Shown piece after piece: positions 35,001-44,028 of a DNA stretch of 64,000 bases; the stretch's first letter is position 1, and every line of letters begins with the position of its first letter. Below the pieces are notes generated by a model, which did no database searches, was not told where the DNA came from, and was given only the letters and a program-made list of their open reading frames with translations. Location of the stretch: NCBI GenBank assembly GCA_030697665.1, contig JAUYPJ010000098.1:60544-124543 (forward strand), given 5' to 3'. The position numbers and the translations under genes were made by a program. The stretch is from Candidatus Omnitrophota bacterium (lineage in GTDB: Bacteria > Omnitrophota > Gorgyraeia > Aquiviventales > Aquiviventaceae).

Positions 35001-38000
35001 TTGGCGCATACTTCACCACCGACGCCAGCCCCTTTTCGTAGACCGAGGCGACGTCGGCCGGCGCGAGCGCGCGGCTGAACACCGCCACCTCATCGATCAG
35101 CCCGTTGAAGAAGCCGGCGCCAGGATCGCCGGTATGCCCGATGGCGAAGTTCGGCCTGTCCGTATCCGCCTCCCACGGGAAGATTCCCTGCGTGTGGGCC
35201 AGCGGGTTGCTCGTCGAGCTGTCCAGCAGGCCGTTCACATACACCCTGATCTCCGTGTCGTTGTAGACCCCGGCCACCTGATACCACGTCCCCGGGACCA
35301 GCGCCGTCGCCCCCACCGCGTTGCGCTCAGCCGTGCCGTTCTCGGACAGGCTGAAGACCACTTTATTGGCGCTGTCAAGCGCCAATAACCAGTGGCGGTG
35401 CTCCGGCTTGCTTAAGGAGACGATCCCCATCGGGCTGCCAACGCCGGCAGGTTTCACCCAGGCGCTGACCGCAATCGGCTGATCCGCGCCGGTGATGCGC
35501 AGCGCCGATGTCGCGGCGTCCAGGGCGGAGACGGTGATGACCAGCGCCTCGCTGCCGGCGGCGGCAAGCTGGGCGCTTCGTTCCCCCTCCTTGTTCTCAG
35601 CGCTGCTGGCGACTGTATTGATGTCCCCCAGGGTGTTGCCCTTGCCCGTCGCATCGGCTCGGACGCCGCCGGCCTCCTCGAACAGCCAGGCGCCGGCCAG
35701 CGAGGCATCGGCCTTGTAGTCCGGTGTTAACCGCACCACCCCGCGCGCCTCGTCCCATTCGGCGGTCGTTGAGGAATCGCGCAACGTCGTCATGGAGAAC
35801 CCTTCGGTAAAGGTGACCGGGGCGTCCAGCGACAGCACGACGTCCGCCGCTTCACCCCTGCCGGAGATCGCCGCGTTGGACAGCGTGCCGGCGGAAAAGT
35901 CCGCATCCGAGGTCTGCACCCACCCCGCTGACGCCCCGCTCGTCCCGAACGAAAAGTCCGGCGGCAGCGCGGCCTTCGGGTCGCTTGAGGTAAAGTGGAT
36001 CGTGCCGGTGTAATCGGTGGCGAGGTTGCCGAACTGATCGCGGATCGTCACCATCACGTCGCTGGGATCGCCCGCCGCGATCGGGTCGGTGATGCCGCTG
36101 ATCGAGATGGCCTTGGCGGTGGCGGAGCCGATGGCGATCGGGGTGCTGAGCGCCGCGGCGGCGTTCGGAGAGGCGACGGCGTTGAGGGCGATGTTCTCCG
36201 ACAGGTTATAGCTCAAGCCGGTGAACGCCGCCACCCCGTTGACCACCTTGACGGTCTTGGTCCCTGTGAGTGCGCCGGTCCCTGTCGCCAGCAAGAGGGT
36301 CACCTCGGTGCTCTGATCCGTGGTGATCGTCTGGCCGCTCAACGTCTGGACCGCCACCTTGGGCTGCTGGGCAAACGCCACGCCGGCCGTCGCGGTGCCG
36401 GACGGCTGCTGGATGAACGTCAGCTTCGGCTGCTTGATCGCAAAGGCGGCATCCGACAGATCAGAGAGGATGGTTGTGGAGTCGTAGTTGATCGTGAGAT
36501 CATCCAGGCTCGGCGTCACGGTGAGATCGCTTGTCGCCATCGACACCTGGTACTGGAGGTACCGATCCCCGTCCTTCACGCACCCCCCGCTGAGGTCCTG
36601 CCCGCTCGTCAGGAATGGACACGTCACAAAATCCGGCGCCCCGGTTATCGCCGGGTCATTGGACGAGCGGGCTCTGAGAAATGGGAGTGAACCAGTCTGA
36701 TACACCGCCACGACCTCACCTGCGGTCAGCACCCGGTTGTAGATGCGGACTTCATCGATGAGGCCACCAAAATACCCACTGACATCCCACGGGGCCATTC
36801 CGATTCTCGTGCCGCCAGACCCCACATAATCGGAAGCGGCAGTATCGCTGGCGGTCAGCACGCCGTCCCTGTAGATTTTCCTCGCATTCGTTGCGCCATC
36901 GTAGGTGCACACCCAATGATGCCACTCATTGACATCGGGGTACGTCGCTGACGTATCAAGGTCGTTACCGTAAAACCCACAGGTAAAACTGTTGGCTGCT
37001 CGGTACATCATGGTAAGTCCCTGATTAGTCGCTCCTACACCCTGGAGCACGATGACATCCCCAGTCCCTGAGCTGGCTCGCTTGGCCCACGCTGCCAGGG
37101 TGAACGACTTATCAGTACCACCAAGTTGCACGCTCGCGCCGTTTCCAAGATCGACATAGTCATTCGTCCCATCGAACTGTAAGGCGTTGCCGACCTTGCC
37201 GGTCGTCCAGGTGGGCCCATTGGTCAGCGTGCCAGTGTTGCTGCTCCCTGATTTATCCGCTGCGATGGTGCCGGTCGTCTCATCAAAGTGCCAGGAGCCC
37301 ACCGTCCCGACATCAGCGGAGAGTAGCGTCCCTGTCCACGCGACCGTCCCGAAGCCGGTGTTGCCGCCGGTGTCGAAGATCCGCGAGGTAAAGGTTCCAG
37401 AGGGGACGTAGACCGTGCCTCCCCCTACAGTGATACCGGTGCCACCGTTATACAGGGCAGCAATTTCCTCGACTGAGAGCACCTTGGGGTAGATGGCCAA
37501 CTCGTCAATGAGGCCGTTGAAATAGTTGGTGTCATAGCCCGGGGACCCAGGGGTGTGCGAACCGCCGATGCGCGCCGCATTATGATCGGTCCCATAGCTA
37601 ATCGCCGCGTTACCGTCCCCCCAAGGTGTGGCGGTCTGTTTGACGCCATCGATATAGAACGTGACGGTGGGCGGAGTGGATGTCGCGTTGGAGACGGTGA
37701 CGGCCACGTGATACCATCGATTGGTTTGTGAGATGCTGTTGGTCGGACTCGACGAGACGCTCCATGACCAATGCCCCTTGCCGGTTTGAAGGAACAGGCT
37801 GTTGCTGTTGATCCCATCGTGGCCGGTGTTGATGACCCCCATCCCGACGCCAAACGTCGCGCCCGATGAGACCCCGCCTTCCCTCACATTTAGGGTCGAG
37901 AAGAATTTCCTTCCATCCCCTTGGGAGGCTGAGAGCTTAATCCAGCCCGCGATGGTGAAGGCGTCTCCTGAAGCGATTGGGAGTGTTTGCAAATCCACAT

Positions 38001-41000
38001 AATCATCCACCCCATCGAAGCTCAAGCCGTTGCCGAGCTTGCCCGTCGTCCAAGTGGGCCCATTGGTCAGTGTACCGGTGTTACCCTTCCCAGAGAGATC
38101 CACCGTGGTGGCGCCACTCCCTTCCTTAAAGTTCCAGGCGCCAAGCGACGGTAGCCGGCTGACTTCCTGGTCCTTTGCCAACTGCACCTTCGCGCTCAAG
38201 CCGGTGCCGGAGAGCTCGGTATTGGTCAGCGTCCCCAGGCCGAAGTCAAAGCTCGATGCGTCCTTGAAGAAGCGGGCAAAGGCCGTGGAGAGCTTGACCT
38301 TCACCGTGTCGGAGAGATCCCAGGGAATCGTCCAGTCGAACATCCCGTCGTTGGCTTCGCCGGTTGCGAGCGTCTTGAAGGTCGCGCCATCTTTGGTATA
38401 TTCCAGCGTGAGGGGATAGGGGATCGCGCCGCTTGAGGTCCAGGTAATGGGGCGGATCTCACTCGGCGACCACGCCTCTCCGCCGTTGGGCGAGGTGATC
38501 TTCAGGGTGGGCTGGCCGATGGTGAGCGTCGCATCGGAGACATCGTTGGTCGTCCCATCGTCAACGTCTACAATCTTCACCTTCACCTGGCTTGAGAGCA
38601 CATCCGGCACGGTCCAGGCTTCAGTGCCGTCATTGGGGGTCGAGTCGGCGATCGGATGCGGGTAGCCGTCCGCGCCGTTGTTGAGCGAGTACGACAGCTT
38701 GACGTTGGGGATCGGCCCCTGGCTGGTCCAGGTGATCGTCGTGGGCTGGCCGACTGCCAAGCCCTCGCCGCCGTTGGGCACGGTGATCGTCAAGGTGGGG
38801 CCGACGGTGAACGAGCGCACCACAGAAACGGGGGACCAGACGTTCGATCCCGCCGGGTCAATCGCATGGGCTTTCCAGTAGTAGGTCTTGCCCCGAACCA
38901 GATCCGTCTGGAGCGTGTAGGTCGCGGTGGTGCCGGACGCATAGGCCTTGCCCCCATCCGCATCCTGGCCTGACCAGCCGACTTGCGAGGCGGTCTGGTC
39001 GAACGTCTGCAATCCCACGCTGAACGCTGAATCCTCAGCCAGGACGATCTTGTAGCGCAGGTAGTCTCCATCAGCATCCGTGGCTTTGAACGTCAGGGTC
39101 GGCTTGCGTCGCTGATGCGTGGCTTTATCGGCCGGCGTGAGCAGCATCGGTGCAACAGAGATTCTGGATTCGATGATCGTCCCGGCACCTGCAGGACCGA
39201 ATCCGGCGCCCCCAGTCGCACTCAGGGTTCCAGTGTAGGTTTTCGCCGCATAGTAGAGCGCCATACGGCCCCCTCCACCTCCACCACTTGCACTAGATCC
39301 CCCGTTCACTGAAATGGAACCTGAGCCACCTAACGTACCAACCTCAGTCCACACGCTCCCCCCTGAGCCACCACCGCCCCAGTGTACGCCATTCCCACCC
39401 ATGGCCGATATCGTCCCATTCACCGTGAGGGTGCCGCCTACCACGAACTTCATGGAGCCTGCTCCTGAACTACCGCTGCCCTCACAGCCTCCACCCCCTC
39501 CGGAGCCCATATCGGTTGGTTGGGTTGAGGAACCGTAGGTGCCACCTCCTCCTCCGCATGTTCCCGGGCTTCCAACCCCCCCATACCCACCCCCGCCCCT
39601 GTGAGAACCACAACCAGCACTACACCCTGCTCCAGGACCTGAGGATGGGCCATACCCTCTTCCATCCGCTGAGATCGCCGCGCCAGCATCAATGGTGAGG
39701 TCGCCGATCACGTTCACGACGATCTGGCCGGCCCCGCCGCCCTTGTTGAACGAATCCACCGTCACGACCGCGCCGTTCGTGATGTGGAGGTTCGTAAACG
39801 TCTTGTCAGCGTTCCAGGTGACGGCGCCGGTCAGTGATTCACCCTCCAGGGTCGTCACATCGGCGGCGGTCTCGGCATTGCCGCCGAAGGCCACCCACCG
39901 GCTGTAGTTGCCCTTACTGTCTTTGACCCTGGCTCGCCAGTGGTAGGCCTTCTGGCCATAGGCTATGTCGGTTTTGGTCACGGTTCCCGTGAGGGCGGCG
40001 CCAGCGTAGGCGACCGCCGGGCCTTCGAGGACACCACTCTCATTAAAGGGCACCCCGACCTCCTTGACCTCGATCTGCGGGGTGAGCGTGGCGGAACGCT
40101 CCTCATGCGTCATGGAGAACTTGAAGACCGCCATCTGGTTGTTTGTGGCCTGACCGGTCGGGATGGCCGTCACCCCATCCGCCTGGAACTGGCCAACCGA
40201 CGTCGGCGGGTGGGCCAACTCAAGGCTAATCGTTCCTGCGCCGCCGGCACCGCGTCCAGTGCCCCCAGCGGCAGTCAGTGTCCCAGCAAAAGTTTTGGCC
40301 GTGTAGTAGACTACGATCCGGCCGCCTGCACCACCACCACTCCCGTCACCTCCACCAGCTCCATTTCCACCATTGGCTGAGATGGAGCCTGTCCCTGCGA
40401 GCGTGCCAGCCTCAAACCAGAGGCTCCCTCCTGAGCCACCCCCCCCGCATCCGCCTTGACCATTACACCCCACAAGGTCACCACCGTTTGCAGAGACGGA
40501 TCCATTCACCGCGAGGGTGCCGGTTACCGTAAGCTTCAGTGCGCCACCACCTGAACCACCTCCCCCTGTAGTGCTCTGACATGGCTCATGAGCATGCCCC
40601 CCTCCAGATCCCATATCGATCGGCTGGCTGGCGGACCCATAGGATCCACCGCCTCTGGCGTATCCAGCACCTCCGGCGCCGCCATACCCAGCGCCACCAC
40701 CACCTGTCCGAGCACAGGCATAAGTAGCACCTCCCTGTCCAGGGCCAGAGGTTGAGCCATAGCCTGTCCTATTCGCCGTGATCGAGGCTCCGGAATCGAC
40801 GACAAGGTTGCCGAGAACCTCCGCGGTGATCTGGCCGGCGCCGCCGACCTTGTTGATGGAATCGACGGTGACGACGGCGTTGTTGGTGATGAGGAGGTTC
40901 GTGAAGACCTGGTCGTCGGCCCACGTCGTGTTGGCGTTGATCGTCCGACCGGTCAAGGTCATGAGGTCGGTCTCGGTTTCCGCGTTCCCGCCGAAGGCGA

Positions 41001-43314
41001 CCCACGGGGAGACCTGGCCGGTCTGATCCTTCACCCGCGCCCGCCAGTGGTAGGTCTTGGCCGGCGCGCTGAAGGTGAAGTTGGTCTTCGTGACGGTGCC
41101 GGTCACCGCGGCCCCGGCATAGGCCACCGGCGAGCCTTCAAGAAGGCTCCACTCCGCCCTGTAGAGGTTGGCGACCTCACTCGCGCTCAGGGCCCGGGAC
41201 CAGATGCCGACTTCGTCGATCTGGCCGTTGAAAAACGTACTCGTCACCCCTACCCAGTTCTGACGATACACACCGATGGATGCGGGCGCCGAAGCATAAT
41301 TCACCGTGGTAGCCCCTAAGGCACGGCTGGCGACCTCGACCCCATCTCGATACGCATAGAGCGTCCCATTGCTGCCGGTAGAGCGCAGTACGACGTGATG
41401 CCACGCTCCGTCATTGACTGCGCCAGTCGTCGCGGTGAGTTCATGATACACTGCCTCCGTTCCACGCACGGCAACACTCAGAAATCCGCTCCCCGTCACT
41501 AAAAAATGAACGTACGGGTTGTGGGCATTGCCGTCATCTTGCCGGAAATAAATGAGTTGACCTGTTGTCGCAGACGTTTTGATCCAGGCGGCAATCGTAA
41601 ACCCTCCCGTGCCAAAATCCCAGGCGGTCTTGTTTCCTAAGTCAACGTACTGCGTCGTCCCGTTGAAGCTCAGGGCGTTGCTGAGCTTGCCCGCCACGAT
41701 CGTGGGGCCGTTGACGGCGGTACCGTCGTTGGAACCCTTGGCATCCCCGACCACACCACTCCCGCTGGTTTTGTCCATCTGCCAGTAACTGATCAGCCCG
41801 GTGCCGAGGGTCCCGCTCGCGTCAGGGTCGAAGAGAGATCCGTCGAAGGCCCCTCCCACCTCCTTGATCTCGATCTGGGGGATCAATGTCGCAGAGGCGA
41901 GAGTCGGGGCGGCGCTGCTGGGCGACATCGAGAACGTGAACGTCGCCGCGTTGGTCGTGATCTCCCCACCGATGGCGATCGGAGTCGTACCGCCAGCTTG
42001 GAGCTGCGTGAGCGCTGTGGGGGCCTTCGGAGGGCCGCCCACGAAGAAGTCGGCTCCGAGGTCGTTGCCCGCCCGCACGTCGCCATCCAGGTCGGTGGTC
42101 ACGGGCAGGTTCGTATCCGTCGCCATGCCCGGCCAGCCCGCCCCGCGCAGCCTCGAGGCGAACAGCAGGTGGAGATCTTCGCCGCCGACCGCGAGGGTGG
42201 TCAGGTGGCCGGAAGCGTCCAGGCCGGTTGTGTCGTTTGCGCCGCTCCTCCCCGAGGGGGTGCCGGTGTAGGCGTTGTAGTCGTCGGTCAACGCGCTGCC
42301 GCCGGTATTGTTCAGCGGGGTGCTGGAAAAGCCAAACACCACGTTGCTCTTCACCACAAGCGGCGAGGAGGCGGAGAGGTTCTTCAACAGATCCGCCGCG
42401 TTGCCGCTGGAGTAAAAGGTGTTGCCGTAGAGATAGCTGGTGCCGGAAGCTGAGGAGGTGAGGTAGAGTTGGCAGTCCGTGGCGTTGCGGTGGCTGTCGA
42501 TGAGGATGTTGCTGGAGAGCTTCAGAGCGCCTGAGGCCACCGAGACGACATAGCCGGACGTCGCAGAGGATGACTTGCGCAGGAGACACCCTGAGACGCG
42601 CGCCTCGCTCGTACCGCTTGTCAGGCTCATCAACGGACTTGTGCTGCTGCCGGTTGATTCCAGATACAGGTTGGTCAAACGCAGGTAGCCCACCCCTGAG
42701 GCAAGGAGCGAGCCGGTTGAGCCGGTGAACTTGACCCCTGCTCCGCCTTGGCCCACGACCCCCTTGTGCCGTTGGCTTGAGGCGGCGCGAATCTCCACGT
42801 AGTTGGCCGCCGACGTCTTCCAGGCGCCCAGCGTCAGCGTGGAGGCGAGGGTTTCTTGGAGGGACGTCTCCGCCACGGCGATCGCAGAATTGCCGGCGTC
42901 CGAGATGGTGACGTAGTTGGTCGTGCCCCGCTGCACCCGCTCACCGGACAGGAAGACGCCGTCGATCTGCTTGAGGAGGATCTGGGTGGAGGTGGCATGG
43001 ACCATGATGGCGGTCGCGCCTGATCTGGCGCCGACGACCGATGAGCCGTCCGGGATCGCACCGGTGATGCCGCTGTGGGCGAACACTTTGGTGGTCGCCG
43101 CGGTGAGATCGCAGGCCCTCGCATCCCAGGTGATGAGGCTGGTGTAGTCGCCTCCGGTGGCCTTGATCGTGGAGACGAACTCCGTCGCCGCGTAGGCAGT
43201 CGATAGTCCATAGTCCATAGTCCATAGTCCACAGACGACGGCGAGAAGCGCCAGCCGCTTCAGACTCCTGACACCTCCGACGATGGGGTGACGTTGACGC
43301 CGCGGCGCGCTCAT
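29080..43314 (-). CDS. Giant secreted LamG / Ig-like repeat protein
   Basis: A 4,744-residue protein. A signal peptide (about 18-42, RLALLAVV then AYAA) is followed by a parallel beta-helix-like region (45-400), LamG domain 1 (about 503-718), two Gly-rich regions (about 842-1035 and 1208-1388), Ig/SPNGGE modules (1495-1650), four further LamG domains (about 1725-1958, 2005-2212, 2531-2768, 2948-3145), many Ig-like modules (3205-4105), a hendecad coiled coil (4402-4512, ESQATQAKVAA repeats) and a C-terminal coiled coil. It is probably a surface adhesin or glycan binder. I see no C-terminal anchor. The first 8 residues come from a TA promoter element; a later GTG/CTG start is likely. Confidence 0.88.
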   Translation of the reverse strand: MSAPRRQRHPIVGGVRSLKRLALLAVVCGLWTMDYGLSTAYAATEFVSTIKATGGDYTSLITWDARACDLTAATTKVFAHSGITGAIPDGSSVVGARSGATAIMVHATSTQILLKQIDGVFLSGERVQRGTTNYVTISDAGNSAIAVAETSLQETLASTLTLGAWKTSAANYVEIRAASSQRHKGVVGQGGAGVKFTGSTGSLLASGVGYLRLTNLYLESTGSSTSPLMSLTSGTSEARVSGCLLRKSSSATSGYVVSVASGALKLSSNILIDSHRNATDCQLYLTSSASGTSYLYGNTFYSSGNAADLLKNLSASSPLVVKSNVVFGFSSTPLNNTGGSALTDDYNAYTGTPSGRSGANDTTGLDASGHLTTLAVGGEDLHLLFASRLRGAGWPGMATDTNLPVTTDLDGDVRAGNDLGADFFVGGPPKAPTALTQLQAGGTTPIAIGGEITTNAATFTFSMSPSSAAPTLASATLIPQIEIKEVGGAFDGSLFDPDASGTLGTGLISYWQMDKTSGSGVVGDAKGSNDGTAVNGPTIVAGKLSNALSFNGTTQYVDLGNKTAWDFGTGGFTIAAWIKTSATTGQLIYFRQDDGNAHNPYVHFLVTGSGFLSVAVRGTEAVYHELTATTGAVNDGAWHHVVLRSTGSNGTLYAYRDGVEVASRALGATTVNYASAPASIGVYRQNWVGVTSTFFNGQIDEVGIWSRALSASEVANLYRAEWSLLEGSPVAYAGAAVTGTVTKTNFTFSAPAKTYHWRARVKDQTGQVSPWVAFGGNAETETDLMTLTGRTINANTTWADDQVFTNLLITNNAVVTVDSINKVGGAGQITAEVLGNLVVDSGASITANRTGYGSTSGPGQGGATYACARTGGGGAGYGGAGGAGYARGGGSYGSASQPIDMGSGGGHAHEPCQSTTGGGGSGGGALKLTVTGTLAVNGSVSANGGDLVGCNGQGGCGGGGSGGSLWFEAGTLAGTGSISANGGNGAGGGDGSGGGAGGRIVVYYTAKTFAGTLTAAGGTGRGAGGAGTISLELAHPPTSVGQFQADGVTAIPTGQATNNQMAVFKFSMTHEERSATLTPQIEVKEVGVPFNESGVLEGPAVAYAGAALTGTVTKTDIAYGQKAYHWRARVKDSKGNYSRWVAFGGNAETAADVTTLEGESLTGAVTWNADKTFTNLHITNGAVVTVDSFNKGGGAGQIVVNVIGDLTIDAGAAISADGRGYGPSSGPGAGCSAGCGSHRGGGGYGGVGSPGTCGGGGGTYGSSTQPTDMGSGGGGGCEGSGSSGAGSMKFVVGGTLTVNGTISAMGGNGVHWGGGGSGGSVWTEVGTLGGSGSISVNGGSSASGGGGGGRMALYYAAKTYTGTLSATGGAGFGPAGAGTIIESRISVAPMLLTPADKATHQRRKPTLTFKATDADGDYLRYKIVLAEDSAFSVGLQTFDQTASQVGWSGQDADGGKAYASGTTATYTLQTDLVRGKTYYWKAHAIDPAGSNVWSPVSVVRSFTVGPTLTITVPNGGEGLAVGQPTTITWTSQGPIPNVKLSYSLNNGADGYPHPIADSTPNDGTEAWTVPDVLSSQVKVKIVDVDDGTTNDVSDATLTIGQPTLKITSPNGGEAWSPSEIRPITWTSSGAIPYPLTLEYTKDGATFKTLATGEANDGMFDWTIPWDLSDTVKVKLSTAFARFFKDASSFDFGLGTLTNTELSGTGLSAKVQLAKDQEVSRLPSLGAWNFKEGSGATTVDLSGKGNTGTLTNGPTWTTGKLGNGLSFDGVDDYVDLQTLPIASGDAFTIAGWIKLSASQGDGRKFFSTLNVREGGVSSGATFGVGMGVINTGHDGINSNSLFLQTGKGHWSWSVSSSPTNSISQTNRWYHVAVTVSNATSTPPTVTFYIDGVKQTATPWGDGNAAISYGTDHNAARIGGSHTPGSPGYDTNYFNGLIDELAIYPKVLSVEEIAALYNGGTGITVGGGTVYVPSGTFTSRIFDTGGNTGFGTVAWTGTLLSADVGTVGSWHFDETTGTIAADKSGSSNTGTLTNGPTWTTGKVGNALQFDGTNDYVDLGNGASVQLGGTDKSFTLAAWAKRASSGTGDVIVLQGVGATNQGLTMMYRAANSFTCGFYGNDLDTSATYPDVNEWHHWVCTYDGATNARKIYRDGVLTASDTAASDYVGSGGTRIGMAPWDVSGYFGGLIDEVRIYNRVLTAGEVVAVYQTGSLPFLRARSSNDPAITGAPDFVTCPFLTSGQDLSGGCVKDGDRYLQYQVSMATSDLTVTPSLDDLTINYDSTTILSDLSDAAFAIKQPKLTFIQQPSGTATAGVAFAQQPKVAVQTLSGQTITTDQSTEVTLLLATGTGALTGTKTVKVVNGVAAFTGLSYNLSENIALNAVASPNAAAALSTPIAIGSATAKAISISGITDPIAAGDPSDVMVTIRDQFGNLATDYTGTIHFTSSDPKAALPPDFSFGTSGASAGWVQTSDADFSAGTLSNAAISGRGEAADVVLSLDAPVTFTEGFSMTTLRDSSTTAEWDEARGVVRLTPDYKADASLAGAWLFEEAGGVRADATGKGNTLGDINTVASSAENKEGERSAQLAAAGSEALVITVSALDAATSALRITGADQPIAVSAWVKPAGVGSPMGIVSLSKPEHRHWLLALDSANKVVFSLSENGTAERNAVGATALVPGTWYQVAGVYNDTEIRVYVNGLLDSSTSNPLAHTQGIFPWEADTDRPNFAIGHTGDPGAGFFNGLIDEVAVFSRALAPADVASVYEKGLASVVKYAPSAVAQSLTVDAIADSIASATLNATADLPAGSAISYFLSADGGKTWELATNLTTHTFAAPGSDLRWKAQLSTTNPSVTPTLKDVTISHATAYVSSGTLESSTKEVKADSFGTLSWTASAPAGTGVKFQLATNNDNLTWSYKGPDGTANSYYTTPGAPIHAGHNGQKFVRYKAFLAGAPANGLVSYWNMDEASGSTVADAVGANAGTATGTAVVAGKLGNARAMNGGSVSVANESNFDFSGPMTVAFWAYRTSSSSPQHLFGKRTGCTPAINYQMHWGTSSMGWGVGTSSSNLPLNTWTHIVGTFDGSTFRLYFNGVANASGAGSLGALNNDPLTIGTAGSCAPFGGQLDEVGIWNRALSAEEIATLYNGGTGLSAAAAVSTPVLSEVNLGYNTTAGAVGTHTFPKGVTLKAVGEQSVKVQDVVLSTLSSTQSGITVTPAAPTQLGFTQQPPSAMAAGSPFTVKAAVQDTLGNTVTSDNATAITLAVGKGTASLQGALTKTVVSGVATFGDLSYQKAETMAITASGGGYTSATSADVAVGPAAANKLAFTTVPAGDSVVVGARARYTVTAQDRFGNAQPAHGGLTVPLTSSSVSAGKAFYDAATGGTPITHLTLADGMARGDCWYLDEKVGAYAIATTHASLANASHSLNVTAAPAVRLAVSGETAAVTGVAATLTITAYDTYGNVAASYTGDKSVTFSGANSSPSPSAKNPACTDKAGSDVAFGTPMTMTFTNGAASCSMKLYKVETAAVKATSGSLATAETDALSVTVRHGPADHVMFKGSIPVPQPANKFEAGVPFVLGVLQAVDRYDNVADGGSGSALYSGDKIVTYALSGTADSPDGSTADAYTNSVSFLNGLSTTLLTTMLYRAQATSVIPHATDLTGADVASNAIKVVAGPVAKLSFYQQPSTTSLTNVALAQQPKVAVADQYGNPSTSASDQITLTASLTNGTFTPVTNGALTGDALTVTTTNGLAAFSGINYSYPEPIYLRASSSSKVAPDVYSFRITLSTGVEGALTSGALAEPATLSSTAYSAESRVAVFDVKVTDTGVDGYPIKIKQLAITRGTTADTTGGWLNVIGGASLSDGSTTMLGAVTADALAFGSGTSTVFTVANGTSKTYTLTLYLKPLLPAGIDGKKLAFDIDPNDDLMVDPVGSSFPAADALISSLTVDVTATKFVVLGIGATAAAGVPMAITVSATDVNGNLDTQYAGPKELVFSGANPSTSGQKPTCTNFAGVPMEFGQVTLVDFLNGRNTSAVSMTLYKAEGVAVKAATSDVMIATSSQDDLELIVTGGTPAKLSWHTQPEPVAVASAPWRLFKVSVADAYGNATPGAATVKMMPSVGCTTKLGSADTVPTESGVATFNNFAVTCAAYPAILTVNATGAGLTETGASSTVTVAEKFAITAKAIDSVNGGALTEVTLKIMDAATGQPVTGLTNPMTGNSPFIFSLPFGTYDFNFTKEAYVETTVQKLADVAADVVDGAYDANVIWTVFVTSVAESLADYRVLSNFVYDEPVDRVNASVRLEKRGRQVLSDPINTLKSCTLQVFDSSDAATPIYETSLPQPDANGNYWFKIDKAVASTKFVSGRTYFAKLAVRYGGPILETNVAYTAVTTFDIGISARLKILTDEIKSEVAGVQTTVASEAEATRSLMEFRVMAESQATQAKISTESALTKAKIAAESQATQAKVAAESQTTQAKVADVKADAQKILTATDTTLPSKIEETRKDVEAARQEVETARKSEILNRESTVKLGETLMIRYRTYPGLAPILDLYDGRNVPRINMAPMTEIGQSGIYEYAVAFLNTWGRGDFTIVCSESTKGTMDAAIITALSSSIEEVAGQVSAVMGSTSEIGAVKAGVMDLRALTGEVNSQFSVLESALAKISGDMAGKLEAVAASANELTSVHGQLSKMADVIKDLTGQTGMNLEKLYQVSKDKKEDIVYLKNKAQQLKAAMEMNQKMVDNIANKPITQTWFEFR
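43199..43235 (-). repeat. ATGGACT repeat inside signal peptide of giant protein
   Basis: Plus strand GTCGATAGTCCATAGTCC and ATAGTCCATAGTCC. Encodes CGLWTMDYGLST in the hydrophobic part of the signal peptide. It is a repeat inside coding DNA, not between genes. Confidence 0.8.
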
Positions 43315-43322
43315 GCTAGACT
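43294..43322 (+). promoter_or_regulatory. TA-cassette promoter, copy 1
   Basis: TTGACG (43294-43299), a 17-base spacer CCGCGGCGCGCTCATGC, then TAGACT (43317-43322) with an extended TG in front of the -10. It drives the following antitoxin-PIN pair. Near-identical copies start at 44771 and 46255, and a decayed one at 46939. Confidence 0.8.
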
Positions 43323-43343
43323 CCTAACTAGGAGGGAGGAGAG

Positions 43344-43544
43344 ATGGGGCACGTCACTGATCGCCATGTGACCATCAAAGAACTGCAAAAAATGGGCTAT
43401 CCGGTCATTCCTGGTAACGAATACATCCCGAAGGAATGGCTGCCTAAGAAACCTGTGTCGTTGGAGACGGTGCGACGACGCCTTGCCAAAATCAGAGGCA
43501 GTCTGGCGCAGACCGTTGCCGACATGCGGGACGAGGAAAGCTAA
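43344..43544 (+). CDS. Putative antitoxin of PIN-domain pair
   Basis: A 66-residue protein, MGHVTDRHVTIKELQKMGY at the start and a helical positive C-terminus (ETVRRRLAKIRGSLAQ). It sits 6 bp upstream of a PIN toxin gene, behind a strong promoter and a GGAGGGAGGAG ribosome site, so the antitoxin role is inferred from position. I do not recognise a DNA-binding fold in the N-terminus with confidence. Confidence 0.65.
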   Translation: MGHVTDRHVTIKELQKMGYPVIPGNEYIPKEWLPKKPVSLETVRRRLAKIRGSLAQTVADMRDEES

Positions 43545-43550
43545 CCCTCC

Positions 43551-44000
43551 GTGCTCTACTTCCTTGATACCAGCGCCCTGGTTAAACGCTATCGCGCCGA
43601 AACAGGCACTGAGATTGTCGATGGCTTGTTCCAGGAGGCAGTCAACACGCTGGTGATCTCCGCACTGTCGATAGCGGAAACTGCGCGAGCGGTGGATACC
43701 CATGTCAGGCGTGGCGAAATTTCCGTTGGCGATGCCCGCTTGGCCATTGCCCGCTTGTATACGGAGTGTCACCGGGGAACCCTCGCTGTGCTTGAGGTTC
43801 AGCGTCGCTACATCTTCCGCGCGAACGAATTGATCCTGCAATTCCACCTCACTGCCGCTGATGCGATTATCTTGGCCACTGCCCTGACCTTGGCTCCAGA
43901 AACCCCTCTCTTCGTCTGCGCCGATACCCGTTCCGGCCTGCTGCGCGTCGCTGAAGCTTGCGGGCTCTCCACCCTCAATCCCCTGAGTCCTTCCAGCTAG
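43551..44000 (+). CDS. PIN-domain toxin (VapC-like)
   Basis: A 149-residue protein starting with GTG: MLYFLDTSALVKRYRAETGT, the first acidic motif of PIN ribonucleases, then SALSIAETARA with the conserved glutamate, and later LTAADAIILATALTLA with further acidic residues, and FVCADTRSGLLRVAEACG. VapC-type enzymes cut tRNA or rRNA and are held by the antitoxin encoded just before. The gene ends next to a partial copy of the giant gene's start. Confidence 0.88.
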   Translation: MLYFLDTSALVKRYRAETGTEIVDGLFQEAVNTLVISALSIAETARAVDTHVRRGEISVGDARLAIARLYTECHRGTLAVLEVQRRYIFRANELILQFHLTAADAIILATALTLAPETPLFVCADTRSGLLRVAEACGLSTLNPLSPSS

Positions 44001-44028
44001 CCTGCCTCCTCTGCCATTCGCGCTTGCG

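Noticed and set aside
43290-43314. N-terminus MSAPRRQ of the giant protein as a real conserved start
   Set aside because: The same residues (MSAPRRQ or MSPPRRQ) appear wherever the TA promoter block is read backwards, so they come from the promoter and not from a protein family.
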